A DNA stretch of 64,000 bases from Cymbidium sinense (Eukaryota > Streptophyta > Magnoliopsida > Asparagales > Orchidaceae): NCBI GenBank assembly GCA_021442155.1, contig CM038217.1, forward strand, positions 147,499,143 through 147,563,142, given 5' to 3'. The notes beneath the pieces are model-generated. The model was given only the letters and a program-made list of their open reading frames with translations, ran no database searches and was not told the origin of the DNA. This document shows positions 1 through 12,422 of the stretch, piece after piece. The translations under genes and the position numbers were made by a program. Numbering within the stretch: the first letter of the stretch is position 1; each line of letters starts with the position of its first letter.

Positions 1-294
1 ATGCAAAGTTGTGGTTAGAAGAGCTCGAAGGTTTGGAGGATAGCTGCGCTAGAACCTCGAGTTGTACAAAATGATTCAAGCTCAAAAACAAGTTGGTCTT
101 GGTATTTTTTGAGTAGGAGAACTTGTGTTAGTCTAAGGAGACCAATTGTTGCCTCGAAGATGGGAGGCAAGTTTGAACCCACTTGGGAAGGCCATATGTC
201 ATAGAAGACCTACCAAGAGGATCTTTTTTGTGAGTAAAGGGAATGCCCGATGCTTCTAATTAATGGGCTCTATTTGAAGAAATTTTACCCATGA
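1..294 (+). pseudogene. Integrase C-terminal end of element E1 (broken)
   Basis: This is the last part of the pol polyprotein, the integrase C-terminal domain, which binds DNA. It aligns by eye with 42,865-43,193 of E2. It starts with the residues AKLWLEELEGLED, and the GKFEPTWEGP-type module survives as DNA around 165-195. It ends with NGLYLKKFYP and a TGA at 292-294, the same end as in E2. Several indels and stops (for example a TGA near 82) break the frame, so no product is expected. The rest of E1 lies left of the window. Directly downstream are the 3' repeat region and the LTR, as expected for a Ty3/gypsy element read left to right. Confidence 0.85.
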
Positions 295-2788
295 AACAAA
301 TCATGTTTGAAAATAATCATTAATAAAAAGAACAAAAATTAGATTCCATTCATCAAATCTTCTCTTCTTTCGAAGCGTTGTTTGCTTGTCTTGCGAATCC
401 ATCGTGATGTGTCTAGGGTAGGTGTAAGAGTCCCCCAGTGGCATCTTATCCCTCTCTCATAACACAAACATAATCTCCTGACGCTATTAGAATAGGTGTA
501 AGAGAACCTGAGAGACATCCTATTTTGATTAGTATAACTAAGATAGGTGTGAGAGAACCCAAGTGGCATCCTTTCTTAGTGGGAATCCTATTTTCCATCT
601 GTGGTACCACTTCATCAAAACCCCTAGCATGTTTAAGGTAGGTGTTAGAGTGCTCCAAAGGCATCCTATTTCTTTTAACACATGCACAAAAATAAACATA
701 AATCTTTAATCTCGAGCTATTTTGATGTGGGAGCAAGCCCCCTATGGCACTCACTCATTAGTAGCTTTAGGTCGGGTCTATATGCTACCTTGCTAGTATG
801 TTACCCCAGTGGCCATTTATTTGGAAGATGTGAGTCCCTGAGCTTTCTTCTTAACTTGACCATTACAAACCAACGAGCGCCTTGTTAGTTTGGTAGTCTT
901 CACTTCCCAGCCAGTAAGCTACCTCATGTTGATTTTATTTAAGAAGATGTGAGTCCCCGTGCTTTCTTCTTGAACTAATCATCATGATCTAATTAGGTCA
1001 AGTATATTTGAGGTTTAGGATAAGCCCCCCATAAGCTCCTTTTCTCTTGACTACTTTTGAGTCGATATAAGTCCTCCATTGCATTCACAGTCAGTCAGGT
1101 TGGATAGCATCTCAAGATAGACTATCCCAAAGAATGTTCCATATGGGAGGATGTGAGTCCCCGAGCTTTCTTCCAAGATTGTTGCAAACCCACTAGGTTG
1201 GTTGATGCTCACTATGTTGAGAGTGACTCACCTAGTGGATACACCACTCTTGGCAGATGTGAGTCCTCACGCTTTCTCCTTGAGTTGGACACCGAATACC
1301 TATTGGATATATGACTAGCCATGCCATCTTCTCGAGGGTGTTGGATTAAGCCCTTAGCAGCCCCATCCCCTGCGGGCACTCTATTTGGATCACATCATTT
1401 GCAACTTCATTTAGACACTACCCGGGTTACTTTTAGATTGGACAATCCTCCTTTCCTAGTAGCCACCCCTATGGTTGGAGAATTTTCTTAGTGGATGCAC
1501 ATATTCTCCCTTGGTTCAGTAAATCTGAGATAGGTCTAGGCTAATATAAGATCCTTTTCAGTTTGATCCCTCATAAACTAATAGGGTCCATGATAAACAA
1601 AATAAATAAATATTCGCTTGTGGATTAGGAGCTCAAGCCCCCGAAGGGCCCCTTTTCCCAAGTAGGCATTATATCTTTAGGGTAGTGTTAGTAGAATTCC
1701 CTATAGGAATTGCCTAACTACCTGAGTTGAGATTTGTCCCTGGGTCAGCACTCACTCCATAGTCGCCCTTAGGTCAAGTTCAATCTATTTTCCATAAGGA
1801 GGTTGCCCTGATAATCATTTTATTTTGGAAGATGTAAGACTATGACGCATTCTTTCTAGCATGAGCGCAAACCGACGGGCATCCTTAGATCAGGTTTGAT
1901 TTGTTACCCAAAGAAATCGATCACCCCAATGGTCTTTTGTAATGGAAGATGTGAGTCCCCAAGCTTTCTTCCATTCAATTGATCATTGCAAACCAAAAGA
2001 CACTCCTTTGGTCAGATAGTTCTCCCATTGGCCAAGATGCTACTCCCTTTGGTTCAATAAATCTATAGGTATAGGCTGATATAAGCTCCTTCTTAGTATG
2101 ACCCGCAAACCAATGAAATCTATCAAAATAAATAAATTTAAAAAAATAAAATTAATCTTGACTATCTTTGAGTTGATTTAAGTCCCCTAGCGACATTCAC
2201 TCAATAGTCAGCCCTAGGTTGGTTTCAATCTATTGCCTTACCAATAGATTACCCCAGCAATTGATCTCTACTTTAGAGGATGTAAGTCTACTATGCTATC
2301 TTTCTAGTATAATTACTACATATTGAAAGACATCCCTTTGGTTAGCTAGTCCTACTATGTGTTTAGTAGACTACCCCTTTGGTAAATGGAGTTAGTTAAG
2401 CCTCTGTCTTGCTGGTCCATCGTAAACCAAAAAGGTCCATCTCAAAATCCAAATCTAAAATTTTTTTTTAAAACAAATTCAACCCTCATCCCTAGTGGAA
2501 ATTTCTCCTCGGTGATACTTAAACCAAATCAAACCTCTCATCCCCTTGTTGATGACTTGAACTTGCTTCCCTAGTGGAAGGTTCACACTCTATGCGTTAG
2601 TGGATTCCCACCTCTCTTATATCTCGGATATAAGAAGAGTCACATTGTATTAAGTTCTGGATTCATTCTATGCCTTGGGTTAGGGATAGATTGTTTCTAT
2701 TAGTGCTTGTGATCTTTTGGTGTTGTTGATCATTTTGGTCAACACATACATCTTGTGTTCGGTCACACCACATCTATTGGGCGCCCTT
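295..2788 (+). repeat. E1 3' untranslated region with degenerate ~118-bp tandem repeats
   Basis: This non-coding stretch of 2.5 kb lies between the integrase stop and the LTR start. It is made of diverged repeats with the core GAAGATGTGAGTCCCC followed by GCTTTCTTC, then about 20 bp later a GCAAACC..GGGCACC block, and often CCCAGTGG. Cores occur near 823, 942, 1147, 1253, 1828, 1945 and 2275, so adjacent units are about 106-119 bp apart. The same architecture occurs in E2 (43,194-45,594) and, reversed, in E3 (61,762-64,000). The small open frames here (for example 682-888) have no recognisable product. Tandem repeats in the 3' region are known for Tat/Ogre elements. Confidence 0.8.
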
Positions 2789-3129
2789 TGTTGACCTCAT
2801 TTTTAGAATGAGCTCTCAACCTCTCCATCTTAGACATAGGACTTCTCTTAGACTTTAGGAGTTCCTTAGTCTTAAGACACATTAAGTGGACACTCAACCT
2901 AGCCCTAGAGACTTAGAAGAGTTGGCCATAGGAATAGGTCATGCCTTAGGGGTGTTAGGAAAACTTGTCTACCCTTAGCTTGAACCACTCCTCACCTTCC
3001 TTCCTTCAAGTCAAACTCCAAATCAAATCAACATCAAACTTAAATCAATTCTAGCCTAATTGATTTTCTATAAACTCAAATTAATGCCACATGATTGAAT
3101 TCCATGATTAAACCCATGAATGAAATTCG

Positions 3130-3870
3130 TAATTCCAAAATTTTCTAAGTCTTTAATTTCTACCTTATGGACTTAGCCTAAATCAAATCAAAATTAATTC
3201 AAACTCATGAGATTTTCTCATAGCACATTTATATTCTCATTTCTATTCACATATATAAATGGAATATAAATGTAAATCAATCAAATCTAAATCCAAAATT
3301 CAAATTCCTACTCCAAAAATTTTCTAAGTCTTTAATTTCCACCTTAAGGACTTAGCCTAAATCAAATCAAAATCAATTCAAACTCATGGGATTTTCTCAC
3401 AACTCATTTATATTCTCATTTATATTCACACATTTAAATGAAATATAAATAGAAATCAATCAAATATAAATGAAAAAGTCAAATTCCTTCTCCAAAAATT
3501 CCTAAGTCCTTTAAATTTCCTCTAATGGACTTATCTAAAATCATCTTAAAATCAATTCAAACTCATGAGATTTTCTCATAACTCATTTATATTCTCATTT
3601 ATATTCACATATATAAATGAAATATAAATATAAATCAATCAAATCTAAATCCAAAATTCAAATCCCTACTCCAAAATTTTCTAAGTCCTTTAAATTCTCT
3701 CTTAAAAGACTTAGCTTAGATCATGAGAAAATCACTTCAAATCCTTGAAAGTTTCTTATAACCCATTTATATTTTCATTTATATTCACATATATAAATGA
3801 AATATAAATTCAAATAATCAAAACCACTTCCAAAAATCAAACTCAAATCCATTCAAAATCCAATCTAAGC
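3130..3870 (+). repeat. ~180-bp tandem repeats in the upstream part of the E1 LTR
   Basis: Units begin with CCAAAATTTTCTAAGTC (near 3,136, 3,313, 3,491 and 3,670, period 177-180 bp). They continue through a GGACTTAGCC block and GATTTTCTCAT to an inverted TTTATATTC...AATATAAAT segment. A fifth, weaker unit follows near 3,860. E2 has related units of about 165-170 bp at 45,918, 46,085, 46,270, 46,431 and 46,601. S and R have fewer, so copy number varies between LTRs. Confidence 0.8.
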
Positions 3871-4149
3871 CTTTCAAGTCAACATCTTGAACTTAGCCAA
3901 ATCAACTCCAAATCAAGCCAAATTCTTGATTTTCCTTCATGATTCAATCAACAATACAATCATGAATCCAAATATATATACAAACTTGAATCACTTAATC
4001 AAAACTCAATTCAAAAAATCAACCATAAATCCAACCATGTTCTTCCTTTGAATGTGAAATTATCAAATGAATCAAAACTAATTTGACTTCAAACCACTTG
4101 CAAATAGATTTATATTTTAATTATAAGTCCATATACAAGTTCAATCAAA

Positions 4150-5010
4150 CTCAAATCAAGCTTTGACCAAGCCATTTCACCCACTTAGGTTCACTTGACC
4201 CAAAGTGACCTAAAGTACTCTTATGAGCCAAATTCTAATCATAACCAATTTGGAATGAATCAAACTCACCTTTGCCTTTCATCATGATCAACAATCATCA
4301 TGAGATGATCAATCACTTAAATTGGGCCAAACCATTTCAAACTTAAGGGTTGACTAAGTCAACACTTAGCCAAAATGAAACCCGACATAGCCAAAATCCA
4401 CTATAGGCCAAATTATTTGAAACCATTGATCTAAGTTCATTTATGAACTATGTTTGACTTGACCAAGTCAACATTTGAGCCTAATCTAGCCCAACTGGCC
4501 ACTTGACCCAAGTTAACCCAACTTGACCTAAAAAGTCAAAATGTGTCAAAACTTGATCTAAGACAAATTAATTGAAACCAATAGGTCAAGTTCATTCCAA
4601 ATCTCACTTGTTGAACTTGACCAAAGCCTCAATTGGCCAACTAGACCTAACCTAGCCTAATTGACCTTGAACCCAACTTAACATAAAGGGTCATGTTGAG
4701 CCAAATTCAAACTTAACCAAAATTCATTAGAAACAAAGATACCAATCCACTTTATATTACTAACCAAACCTAAACCTACCCATGATAAGGTCAAATGGGT
4801 CAAATTCAACTTGACCCATTTGACCTAAATGAAGTCATATGAACCAAATTCAAATCGAAACTAAATTGGATCAAACCAAATCCATCAAAACATTTCAAAT
4901 GGTCATATGAACTTGACCCAACCCTTGGTTTGACCTAATTTGACCAATTGGTCAACTTGACCTAAGTTGACCCATTTTGACCTAAATGGGTCAACATGAG
5001 CCAAACCATA
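4150..5010. promoter_or_regulatory. Array of TTGACC/GGTCAA (W-box core) motifs in the E1 LTR
   Basis: By hand I count about 25 occurrences of TTGAC[CT] or its complement in roughly 860 bp, where about one is expected by chance. Some form palindromes, such as TTGACCAATTGGTCAA near 4,939. TTGAC[CT] is the core bound by plant WRKY factors. The array sits in the upstream (probably U3) part of the LTR, where enhancers lie. The motif density is directly visible; WRKY binding is inference. Confidence 0.55.
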
Positions 5011-8000
5011 CCAAATGAATTCCAAATCCAATGAAACTTGGCCAAACCTATTTTCTCAACACACCCAACATATCCAAATTCAAAAATTAGCCAAATGACC
5101 ATTCTACCCCTATGCCATAGAACAAATTTTGGTCTAATCCTTGGAGAATTTGGTCAATTCCTCTTCATACATACTTGATACTCTCCTAATAGGTCAAGCA
5201 AATCCAATAGAGGGTGGTTCACCCAACCCAATGGGTTTGGGTCAGCCCAACTTGATTGAAGGCCAAAACCGAGCACATGGCTCAAATTGGCCACATGGGA
5301 ATTATGCTCCCATTCAATTTGAGCACAAGGGGAGTTACCATTCCACTCCTCTGCCCAAACCGACCATGTACAAGCCTCTAACAGATCAAACAACCCACTA
5401 CCTAAGCTAGTGAAGCTTCAACCGTCTGTGTAAGGGAGAGTGATAGGAGTCATTAACAAGAGTTCCTAAGCTCTCTAGAAGAATATTGAAGTTGCCATTT
5501 CTCAGTTTCCCTTAAGAAAAAATAGGAGAGCTCCAAGGATTTGCCAACTTTCTCCATACAAAAAACCATGTCAATTCACTTTGCACACTCCACTAGTGGG
5601 TCAAGTCAAGCATGCCCAAGCCCTTTCCCAAGCTCCAAAGATAGAGGATGATTCACCTAGATCAAAGCCGCAAGGAAACTAAGCAGGGGTTGGTCCATAG
5701 AGCTATCCACTCAACCTCAAGAGCTAAAACTTTCACCAAAGCTTTCCCTCAACCATACGAAGCTCCTCCAAAGGAATAGAGCATCGGTGATCACCTCCAG
5801 CGAGATTACACATTTTTTGATCACTAAACTCAATGTGGTGTGGCTTTATGAAAGAAATTTTAATGGCATGAAATTTCAACCGTTAGATGTGCTTGCAATT
5901 AGGTTAGATGGTGTGTGCAAATTTCATCTCAATCCAAGCTCGGATCTTCCCTTTGAAAGTGGACGGTCTCCATTATTCCTCAAGGAAGAACAAGGATGAT
6001 CTCTGGCCATCCATCCGTGCATTTTGGATGGACAACTGAGATTAAATCACATTTTATAATTCTTTTATCCTTTTAAAAGTGTGGATTAAATCCTAGATGT
6101 TCGATCCTTGATCGAATGGTGGAGGTAAAAGCACGTAGCGCTGCTGCCATGCAGTGTTACATGTGACATTTAAGTAGCCACTTAGAGGATGACGCGTGTA
6201 AAGCGTAGTTGAATCAGCACTTGCGTGGCATGCCTTAGGATTAGGGGATTAATTGAAGTTTAAATAATTCTAATTAATCCTTTAAATTTCTAAAATTTAT
6301 ATCTCTCTAAAGAAAAATCAAAAAAATATGAGATAAATTTTCACTGAAAGATAATTCAATCTAGAATATTTTAAAATGGTTTTAATGAATTTTGAATATT
6401 GTCTTTCTCTAATTTTGGGTTTTATTAGAAATATTAATTTGCTAATTACTCTCTAATTAATCTATTGATTAATCTCAAAATTCTTGAGTGTATTTTGGAG
6501 GATGACTTCTGCCTCTCCTAATTTTCTTGGGATTTATTGGTGACTTAATTGGGAAAATTGCTAATTCATTCCCATATTACCCCCTTTATGTAATTAAGGA
6601 TATTTAAGTGTTTAATTAGTGGTTTAATCTTTTGTGAAGTTGATTAAGGTCTGTTTCAATGAATTGGATGTTTAGGGAATAATTTTGGGGCATTTCTCCT
6701 AAGCTATTTCCTAAACCCCCTTTTCTTTCTTAATCCTCTCTTAATTAAGGGCTAATTCACTAATTACTCTCTTAATTAATTTCTTAAAATTTTAAAACTT
6801 TTTATAACTTAATTAATCTACTTTGGATAGATGTTTACGTGTTCAAGAGCCTAAGTTCAATTAAGGAAATCAAAACTCAACTCATATGTATGAGGGGTGT
6901 TTTGAAATTACTTAAGTTAAACCCCTTAGCTTAATTAATCATTAATCATGAGCCAAATTGCATTAGGCCCTTTCTTCCTAGATGCATTGCAAATTTAAAT
7001 TCCTTGTGAGGTTTTATCTCATCTCATTGGCTCATAATTATTTGGTTAACAATGCTAAGGTTTTGTAGGTAAGGGATAATTAACATGCTTAATTCACATT
7101 AACTTAATCAAAATATAAAATGAATCTAATCATCTCAAAATTGAAAAAAAATATTAAACACATGTGGGAAAGGGTTAGGAGTAGCAAACTCAATTTATAT
7201 TTTCAAAATTAAATCAAATTCAAGATCAAACAAAAATCATATTAAATAAAGTTTGATTTACTTTAAGCTTTCTTATTTCATAAGATTGTCTTTAGGATTT
7301 AATTAAAGTGAATGTGTTTACATGCTTTCATTGCTTTAGTTCATCCCCACCATGTTAAATATGTATGTCATATGGTTTCATGCATCCATGCTCTTCAAAA
7401 ATCAAATTTAAAATGAAAATATTTTCTTTATGTCAAATTACATGTGTTGGCTAAAGTAAGAATGTGAGTGGCTATTATCACTATTAATTTCAAATTATTT
7501 TCAAAACATATGAATCAATTATAAAAATTGAATGTGTGTTACTTATATCTTACTAATAAGTTTGCATGTGAATAAAATATATGGAGGTGCTTAGTGTAGG
7601 TTTTCCTTCTCTTCTCTTTTAGTATAGTTTTGAATAGGATTTGGCAAGGTGTATGGTTCATTCGAAAAGAACCTAACACTTGCCTAATTCCATATCTTAG
7701 TCATTCCTATACTATCACTTAAAAAGGATACCTATGCTTGCACATATAAATTATGTAAACAAAAATAAATCAACCAACACCAACTTTTGTGTTCTTTCTT
7801 TTCCATTCATTTCTTTTGTACACATGCTTGTATTTAAGGAAAGTAGTATATTAATCTGGACAACCTTGAGGCTGCGAGACTTTAAGTATCCTTAAGTAGG
7901 TCTTGTACCTTACACCTCTGATTAGCAATGGTGTCGTACTCTCTTATGCCTTTCATACATTCATATGTGCATGTGAAAATTGGATAAGAAACCCCTTTGC

Positions 8001-9906
8001 TACTTAATGAAAATCATGCATCATAAACATCCAAATTTTCTTTAAGTAAATTACCTAGCATGCATCATAAAGTGTGCTAAACATTCCCATTTTCATGTAT
8101 AAATATGATTAGGACTTATTCATATGCATGTTATACATGTTGGGAAAGAAGTGAAGTGATGTATGTTTTGTGAATTTAATTCATTTTACTTAATCTTAAA
8201 ATGCCTTTCATTTTGAAAAGGTTTGTTTATAGTTCATCTAAACTTAGGATTAATTAAAACATTCACTAAACAAAACTGAAATATGAATCCACTTTAGAAA
8301 TTACTTAAGTTAGGGAAGGAAATAGAAGTTCTCTTCTCTTTCCATCTCTTTATAACTTAGTAATTAATTGTAGGATTCACTTTAACCTAATCAAAACATA
8401 AAATAAATCAACCCAAAATAACTAAATCACATAAATGAAACCCTCCTCTAAGTTGAACATCCTTCACACTTGGAAAATTCTAACTTAAATCCATAGCTAA
8501 GCATACCACACAAGCCTCTAAAGTACACACATTAGGCTAAGTCACCACTTCTAGCTTTAGGTTAAGTCGGTGCATGGTTTGATGCTTGCTTTTATTTTGT
8601 GATATATGTTTTAGTCTAAATGTTAGGATGTATGTGCATAGAATGAATGGTAGGGTGATCTCAGTCTAACCATTATCTTCTACAGGGGATTGTGCTTAAG
8701 GGCGCTCAAATAACTACAAATATAAATTCTTTTGCTGTGCAGTGCCTATACCCATAAGCATAATCCAGTAGGTGAGGTGGACTTAGTCACCCATGTGTGG
8801 GGTGATAAGTCTAATATACATGCTTGAGATTTGGTGGTTTGTTTAGCTAACCTTTATTTTGTAAGTGTTAGTTATATTTACTTTTTCCTTTTTATGTAAT
8901 TTTTGAAATTAGGATTTTGAATGATTGTTATGAGGATTAGGTTGAACATTAGTCATATGATTTCATCTTATGTACCATGTGAATCCTTTGGAGTATCCAC
9001 CTTCTAACCATCCAAAAGAAAGAACCAAAAGAAGAAATAACAAAATAATAAGTAAGAAGAAAGAAGAAAAGAAGAATGAAGAAATAAAGCTTGAAGACCC
9101 CCATAATAATGAGTTCCTTGCTTAATTGTATGTAATTCATTTATAATTCGGGTTATATAAGGGTAGAGCTTGGCTACCCAATTTATTTTTAGGTTTGTAC
9201 GATGGTACCCGACCATAATGGCCTTTTATTCTTTTGTGATTAACTTTATAAATTGATTGATGATTTGTTTAGCTTGTGCATTAAGTGGCATCCTTTTCCT
9301 AGTTTCTTCCTTGCTTTATGTATGGTTTGGATGTGGATTAGGCTCTTAGGAAAAAATAAATCTTTTACCAAATTTAATAATCCAAAACTAAAAAATAAAG
9401 AACTCATGACCTCACCTAATGCTTAGGCTAAAATCAAGATAAAAAAAATTAGCAACCCCTTAGCTGGATGAGTACTTCTTTTATAACATCATGCATAAAT
9501 GCATATTATTTTCACTTATGATTGGAAGGCTCCCACCTTTGCTAGAGAAACTTGGCTTGACCATTGAGAGCTATGGTGGAAACACACCTCCTCCGTTCTC
9601 GCTAATTTTGGCCAATAATCTCATTTCTCATGCATTAGGTATATGAATCATATTAGCCTGAGTCAAAATGATTGTCCAAAAATAAAAATAAAATGAAATC
9701 TGAAATGCCTTAGATTTATGTCATTTGAAGTATAGTCTTACATGATCTAGTCTCTTTAGGGAGTGAGTTTAAGGAGTTAATCTCTTTTTAAATAAATAAC
9801 AACCTAGCTATCTTGCGTAAAACATATGACTTGCCTACATGAATTTAAAATCATAGGAGTTAGTTGGCGGCCACCGCCAGGCGATTGTATGTCCAAGTAG
9901 TCGGGT

Positions 9907-9934
9907 GGTTTGTCCTCTCTTGTAGAGGCAAACC
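9907..9934 (+). other. Conserved LTR hairpin (E1 copy)
   Basis: GGTTTG..CTCT-cttgt-AGAG..CAAACC can fold into a stem-loop. The same position in other LTRs reads GGTTTA..CCTC..GAGG..TAAATC (S, 58,026-58,053), with related versions near 36,590-36,617, 23,734-23,761 and 47,763-47,791. The G/C pair of E1 replaced by an A/T pair in S is a compensatory change. Confidence 0.5.
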
Positions 9935-10670
9935 AAATACCCATTTTCATCTTGATTTAGGTTGTGCTTTAGCCTTCGCCAAAGCTCCCTAGATTTAGGT
10001 TTTGAGATTGCTTCTCCCCTTTGTGGGCCTTAAGCTTAAATCCTCACATTGTAGGAATTTCTTAATCTTGTGTTATGGAATCATAAGTCCTAAAGTTTTA
10101 ATGAAAAAATTCAACTCAAACAAATTAAATAAATTTCAAAAATGTAAAGCCCAACCATAGGATAGTTTAAGATGTTCACTAGGTTTCTTAGTATCATGGT
10201 CATCTCCTACTTATCTTTCTTTGGCTTCGATAATAACTCCCTCTCTTTGATCAATCTCATCTGATCTTTCAAAATAAACTAATCGACTGATAGTCCCACC
10301 TATTGAAATTTTATGGAGACAATGATCATTTACCTTAATTGAGAGTATTTCTAGGGGATCTCATTCCTTAGGATGTAATTAACTATGGGGGCTTGCCCCG
10401 AGAAACAATACTTTACTTTTCCATGTAAAGTAGGGGAAGAATCTCTGGTACATATGCAGACCCATTGTCCTTTGGAGTCCTTGTTGAGCTAATTAGGTCC
10501 ATTGTAGGGTGGTGACTTCTATCTTTCGAGATAGTATTCCTCTCCTCAATGTCGTATCCGATCACCCTCAATAAGAACATCTGTAGATCTATGTGACATC
10601 CCAACAAGGTGTATTTTATATATTTCTATTTTTATTTATCCTCTTTTCTAAAAGGGGATAGATGAAGGCA

Positions 10671-11330
10671 AGAATTATATAAATTTTCAATATTTCGTGA
10701 CCTCTCGAATGGGATTGCCTCGCCAACTTGGAAAAGAAAAGTAATGATGGCTAAGATGAACCAATGAACTTTAGAAGAAGGAGGATTGATAGGACCCACT
10801 ATATCGGTACCCCAACACTCAAATGGCCATGAGGCCAATGTAGGATGTAGAATGTTGGGTAGTTTATGTAGGACCACACCGTGTACCTGACATTGATGGC
10901 ATCTCATCGCCACATTCATGCAATCTATGGTCATCGAAGGCCAGTAGTATTCTAGTCTCTTGATCTTTGTTGTCATCTTCAGATCAGATTGGTGCTCTTA
11001 CATAGACCTGGATGTACCTCGATCATGATCTTATAGAATTCATGTTTGTCCAAACAGCGTAACCACATTTGATCGAAAGATCATCGGTATAAGGTGTCAT
11101 CCATGAGAGCATAGGAGAGAGCTCTCTATTTCATATGATGGGCTTGTGACTTCTCTTGAGGTAGTTTTTCTTTAGTCAAGTAATCTATGAGTGGTTGCCT
11201 CCAATCAGCTCCTCATCTTTATTGGCAACGATAATCTCCCTTTTAAGAGAAAGTCTCTCGACAAGTTAAGCATCAATAAAGGATAAGAATTGTCTATTTT
11301 GTACCTTTATCAGAATGGACTCATCTTCCT
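10671..11330 (-). pseudogene. Integrase of R: zinc-binding part and start of catalytic core
   Basis: Integrase inserts element cDNA into the genome. Leftward from ~11,290, the N-terminal zinc-binding region is partly readable (MIEVHPGLC near 11,005-11,045, then GYYWPSM-like and MRCHQCQ in the frame 10,976-10,632). The catalytic core follows with WPFECWGTDIVGPINPPSS, which keeps the first catalytic Asp, then EAIPFERS. The reading stops at the E1 LTR end, so the second Asp and the Glu are outside. An in-frame stop and shifts lie near 10,980-11,300. E2 has the matching core at 42,326-42,517. Identification as Tat-type integrase is firm. Confidence 0.85.
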
Positions 11331-11745
11331 AACATGCCAATTCCTTGGTGAGTTTGGCCAAAGTATCTGCTATTGCATTCTCTCCTTAAGGGACCTTGTA
11401 GATGGTGACCTCAGGAGATTAGCCAACAACTTCATGGTGTACTCGTGGTAATGATGAAGCTTAGGTTTCAAAACCTTGTAGGACCCGATAATTTGGTTGA
11501 TGATCAGCTGAGAATCCTCGTAGATGTTGATGCTCTTGACACAAACTGTAATGGCTAACTCTAGACCATTAATGAAAGCCTCATACTCAACTTTGTTGTT
11601 GGTGCATGGATTGAAAAGATAGTATGAGAATCTCATCACATCACGGTCTAAAGTTAAGAGAACTATTCATATCCCTGCCTTTCCTGGAAGAGTAGATCGT
11701 GGCTCTTCTGCTTTATGAAAGAAAGATGCACCATCAAAATACATC
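11331..11745 (-). pseudogene. Second, archaeal-type RNase H domain of R
   Basis: This extra RNase H fold follows the ordinary RNase H and is a mark of Tat-group elements. It should cut RNA in RNA/DNA hybrids. Leftward reading gives EMYFDGAS (first catalytic Asp), then PGKAGI followed by a stop, then IVLLTLDRDV, NPCTNNKVEYEAFINGLELA (Glu helix), IYEDSQLIINQIIGSYKV (third acidic residue), and a C-terminal GENAIADTLAKL with the last Asp near 11,350. One open frame covers 11,639-11,370. The stop between PGKAGI and IVLL and one near 11,390 inactivate it. Confidence 0.85.
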
Positions 11746-12422
11746 TCTCAATGGTGATTGTCAATCTCCCCTAAGTTCATGATTTGATCATCAGGGAGAT
11801 CGTCACTAAGTGGAGAATCAGCAGGCAGTGGGTGTGCTGCTAAGAAATCCACTAGTGCTTGTCCTTTTACCGCATGGAGGGGTATAAATGTAATATCAAA
11901 CTGTGAGAGAATCATGGACCAACATGCTAACCATCCATATAACGTCGGCTGTGTCATGAGATACTGCAGTGAATTGATTCTTGAAATCAAGTTCACCTTA
12001 TGAGAAAGTATATAGTGCCGAAGCTTTTGGGATGCAAAGATCAAAGGTAGGTAATGTTTCTCAATAGGTGGGTAGTTCACTTCAACAGGGATTAGATGAT
12101 GGCTGAGGTAGTAGAGAGTGTTCTACTTCCCTTCATCATTGGCTTGGGCCAACAAAGTGCTGAGGGAGTCATCCAATGCAGTAGTGTAGAGGATAAGTAG
12201 CTTGCCCAAGATAGGGGCTGCTAGAACAGGCAACTTCACCAAATACTGCTTAATGTTTTTAAAGGCATTCTGGCACTTTTCATCCCACTTAAACTTGGCA
12301 TCCTTTTTGATAAATGCTAAAAATGGATTGCATCTTCCCAATAGATTGGAGGTAAAGCATCTCAAATATGCCAACTGCCCTTGGAAAGATCTGAGTTGAG
12401 TTAAACTTTTAGGTGGTGGCAT
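11746..12422 (-). pseudogene. First RNase H domain and RT connection of R
   Basis: Leftward from 12,422, the RT-RNase H connection reads SLTQLRSFQGQLAYLRCF, then AFKNIKQYL and LILYTTALDDSLSTLLAQA (first RNase H motif). After a frame break near 12,120 it continues NYPPIEKHYLPLIFASQKLR and ends FDITFIPLHAVKGQALVDFL (last Asp in ALVDFL). This is the usual degenerate gypsy RNase H that partners RT. Two open frames (12,422-12,123 and 12,080-11,748) cover it. A Pro/Ser/Asp-rich tail links it to the second RNase H. The E2 counterpart is 40,740-41,340. Confidence 0.85.

Larger units (their letters stand above)
2789..10670 (+). mobile_element. 3' LTR of element E1 (about 7.9 kb)
   Basis: The LTR starts with TGTTGACCTCA at 2789. 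Its first 200 bp (AGAATGAGCTCTCAAC, then the block ending in CTACCC..GCTTGAACC) match the starts of all other LTRs here. The 3' end is less clear. After the conserved CCCAACAA near 10,600 the copy diverges from the CACCACA terminus, and R integrase is readable from about 10,670-10,690, so the end is set at the CA at 10,670 with about 20 bp uncertainty. It holds ~180-bp repeats (3,130-3,860), a TTGACC/GGTCAA array (4,150-5,010), a GC-richer segment near 6,130-6,240, a GA-rich tract (9,055-9,090) and a conserved hairpin (9,907-9,934). Short open frames such as 5,141-5,410 are not conserved among copies. Confidence 0.85.

Noticed and set aside
5141..5410. 89-codon + strand frame in the E1 LTR, and similar LTR frames (27,986-28,366; 29,810-30,067; 53,765-54,064)
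   Set aside because: They lie in LTRs, match no family I know, and the aligned positions in the other LTR copies are interrupted by stops and indels.
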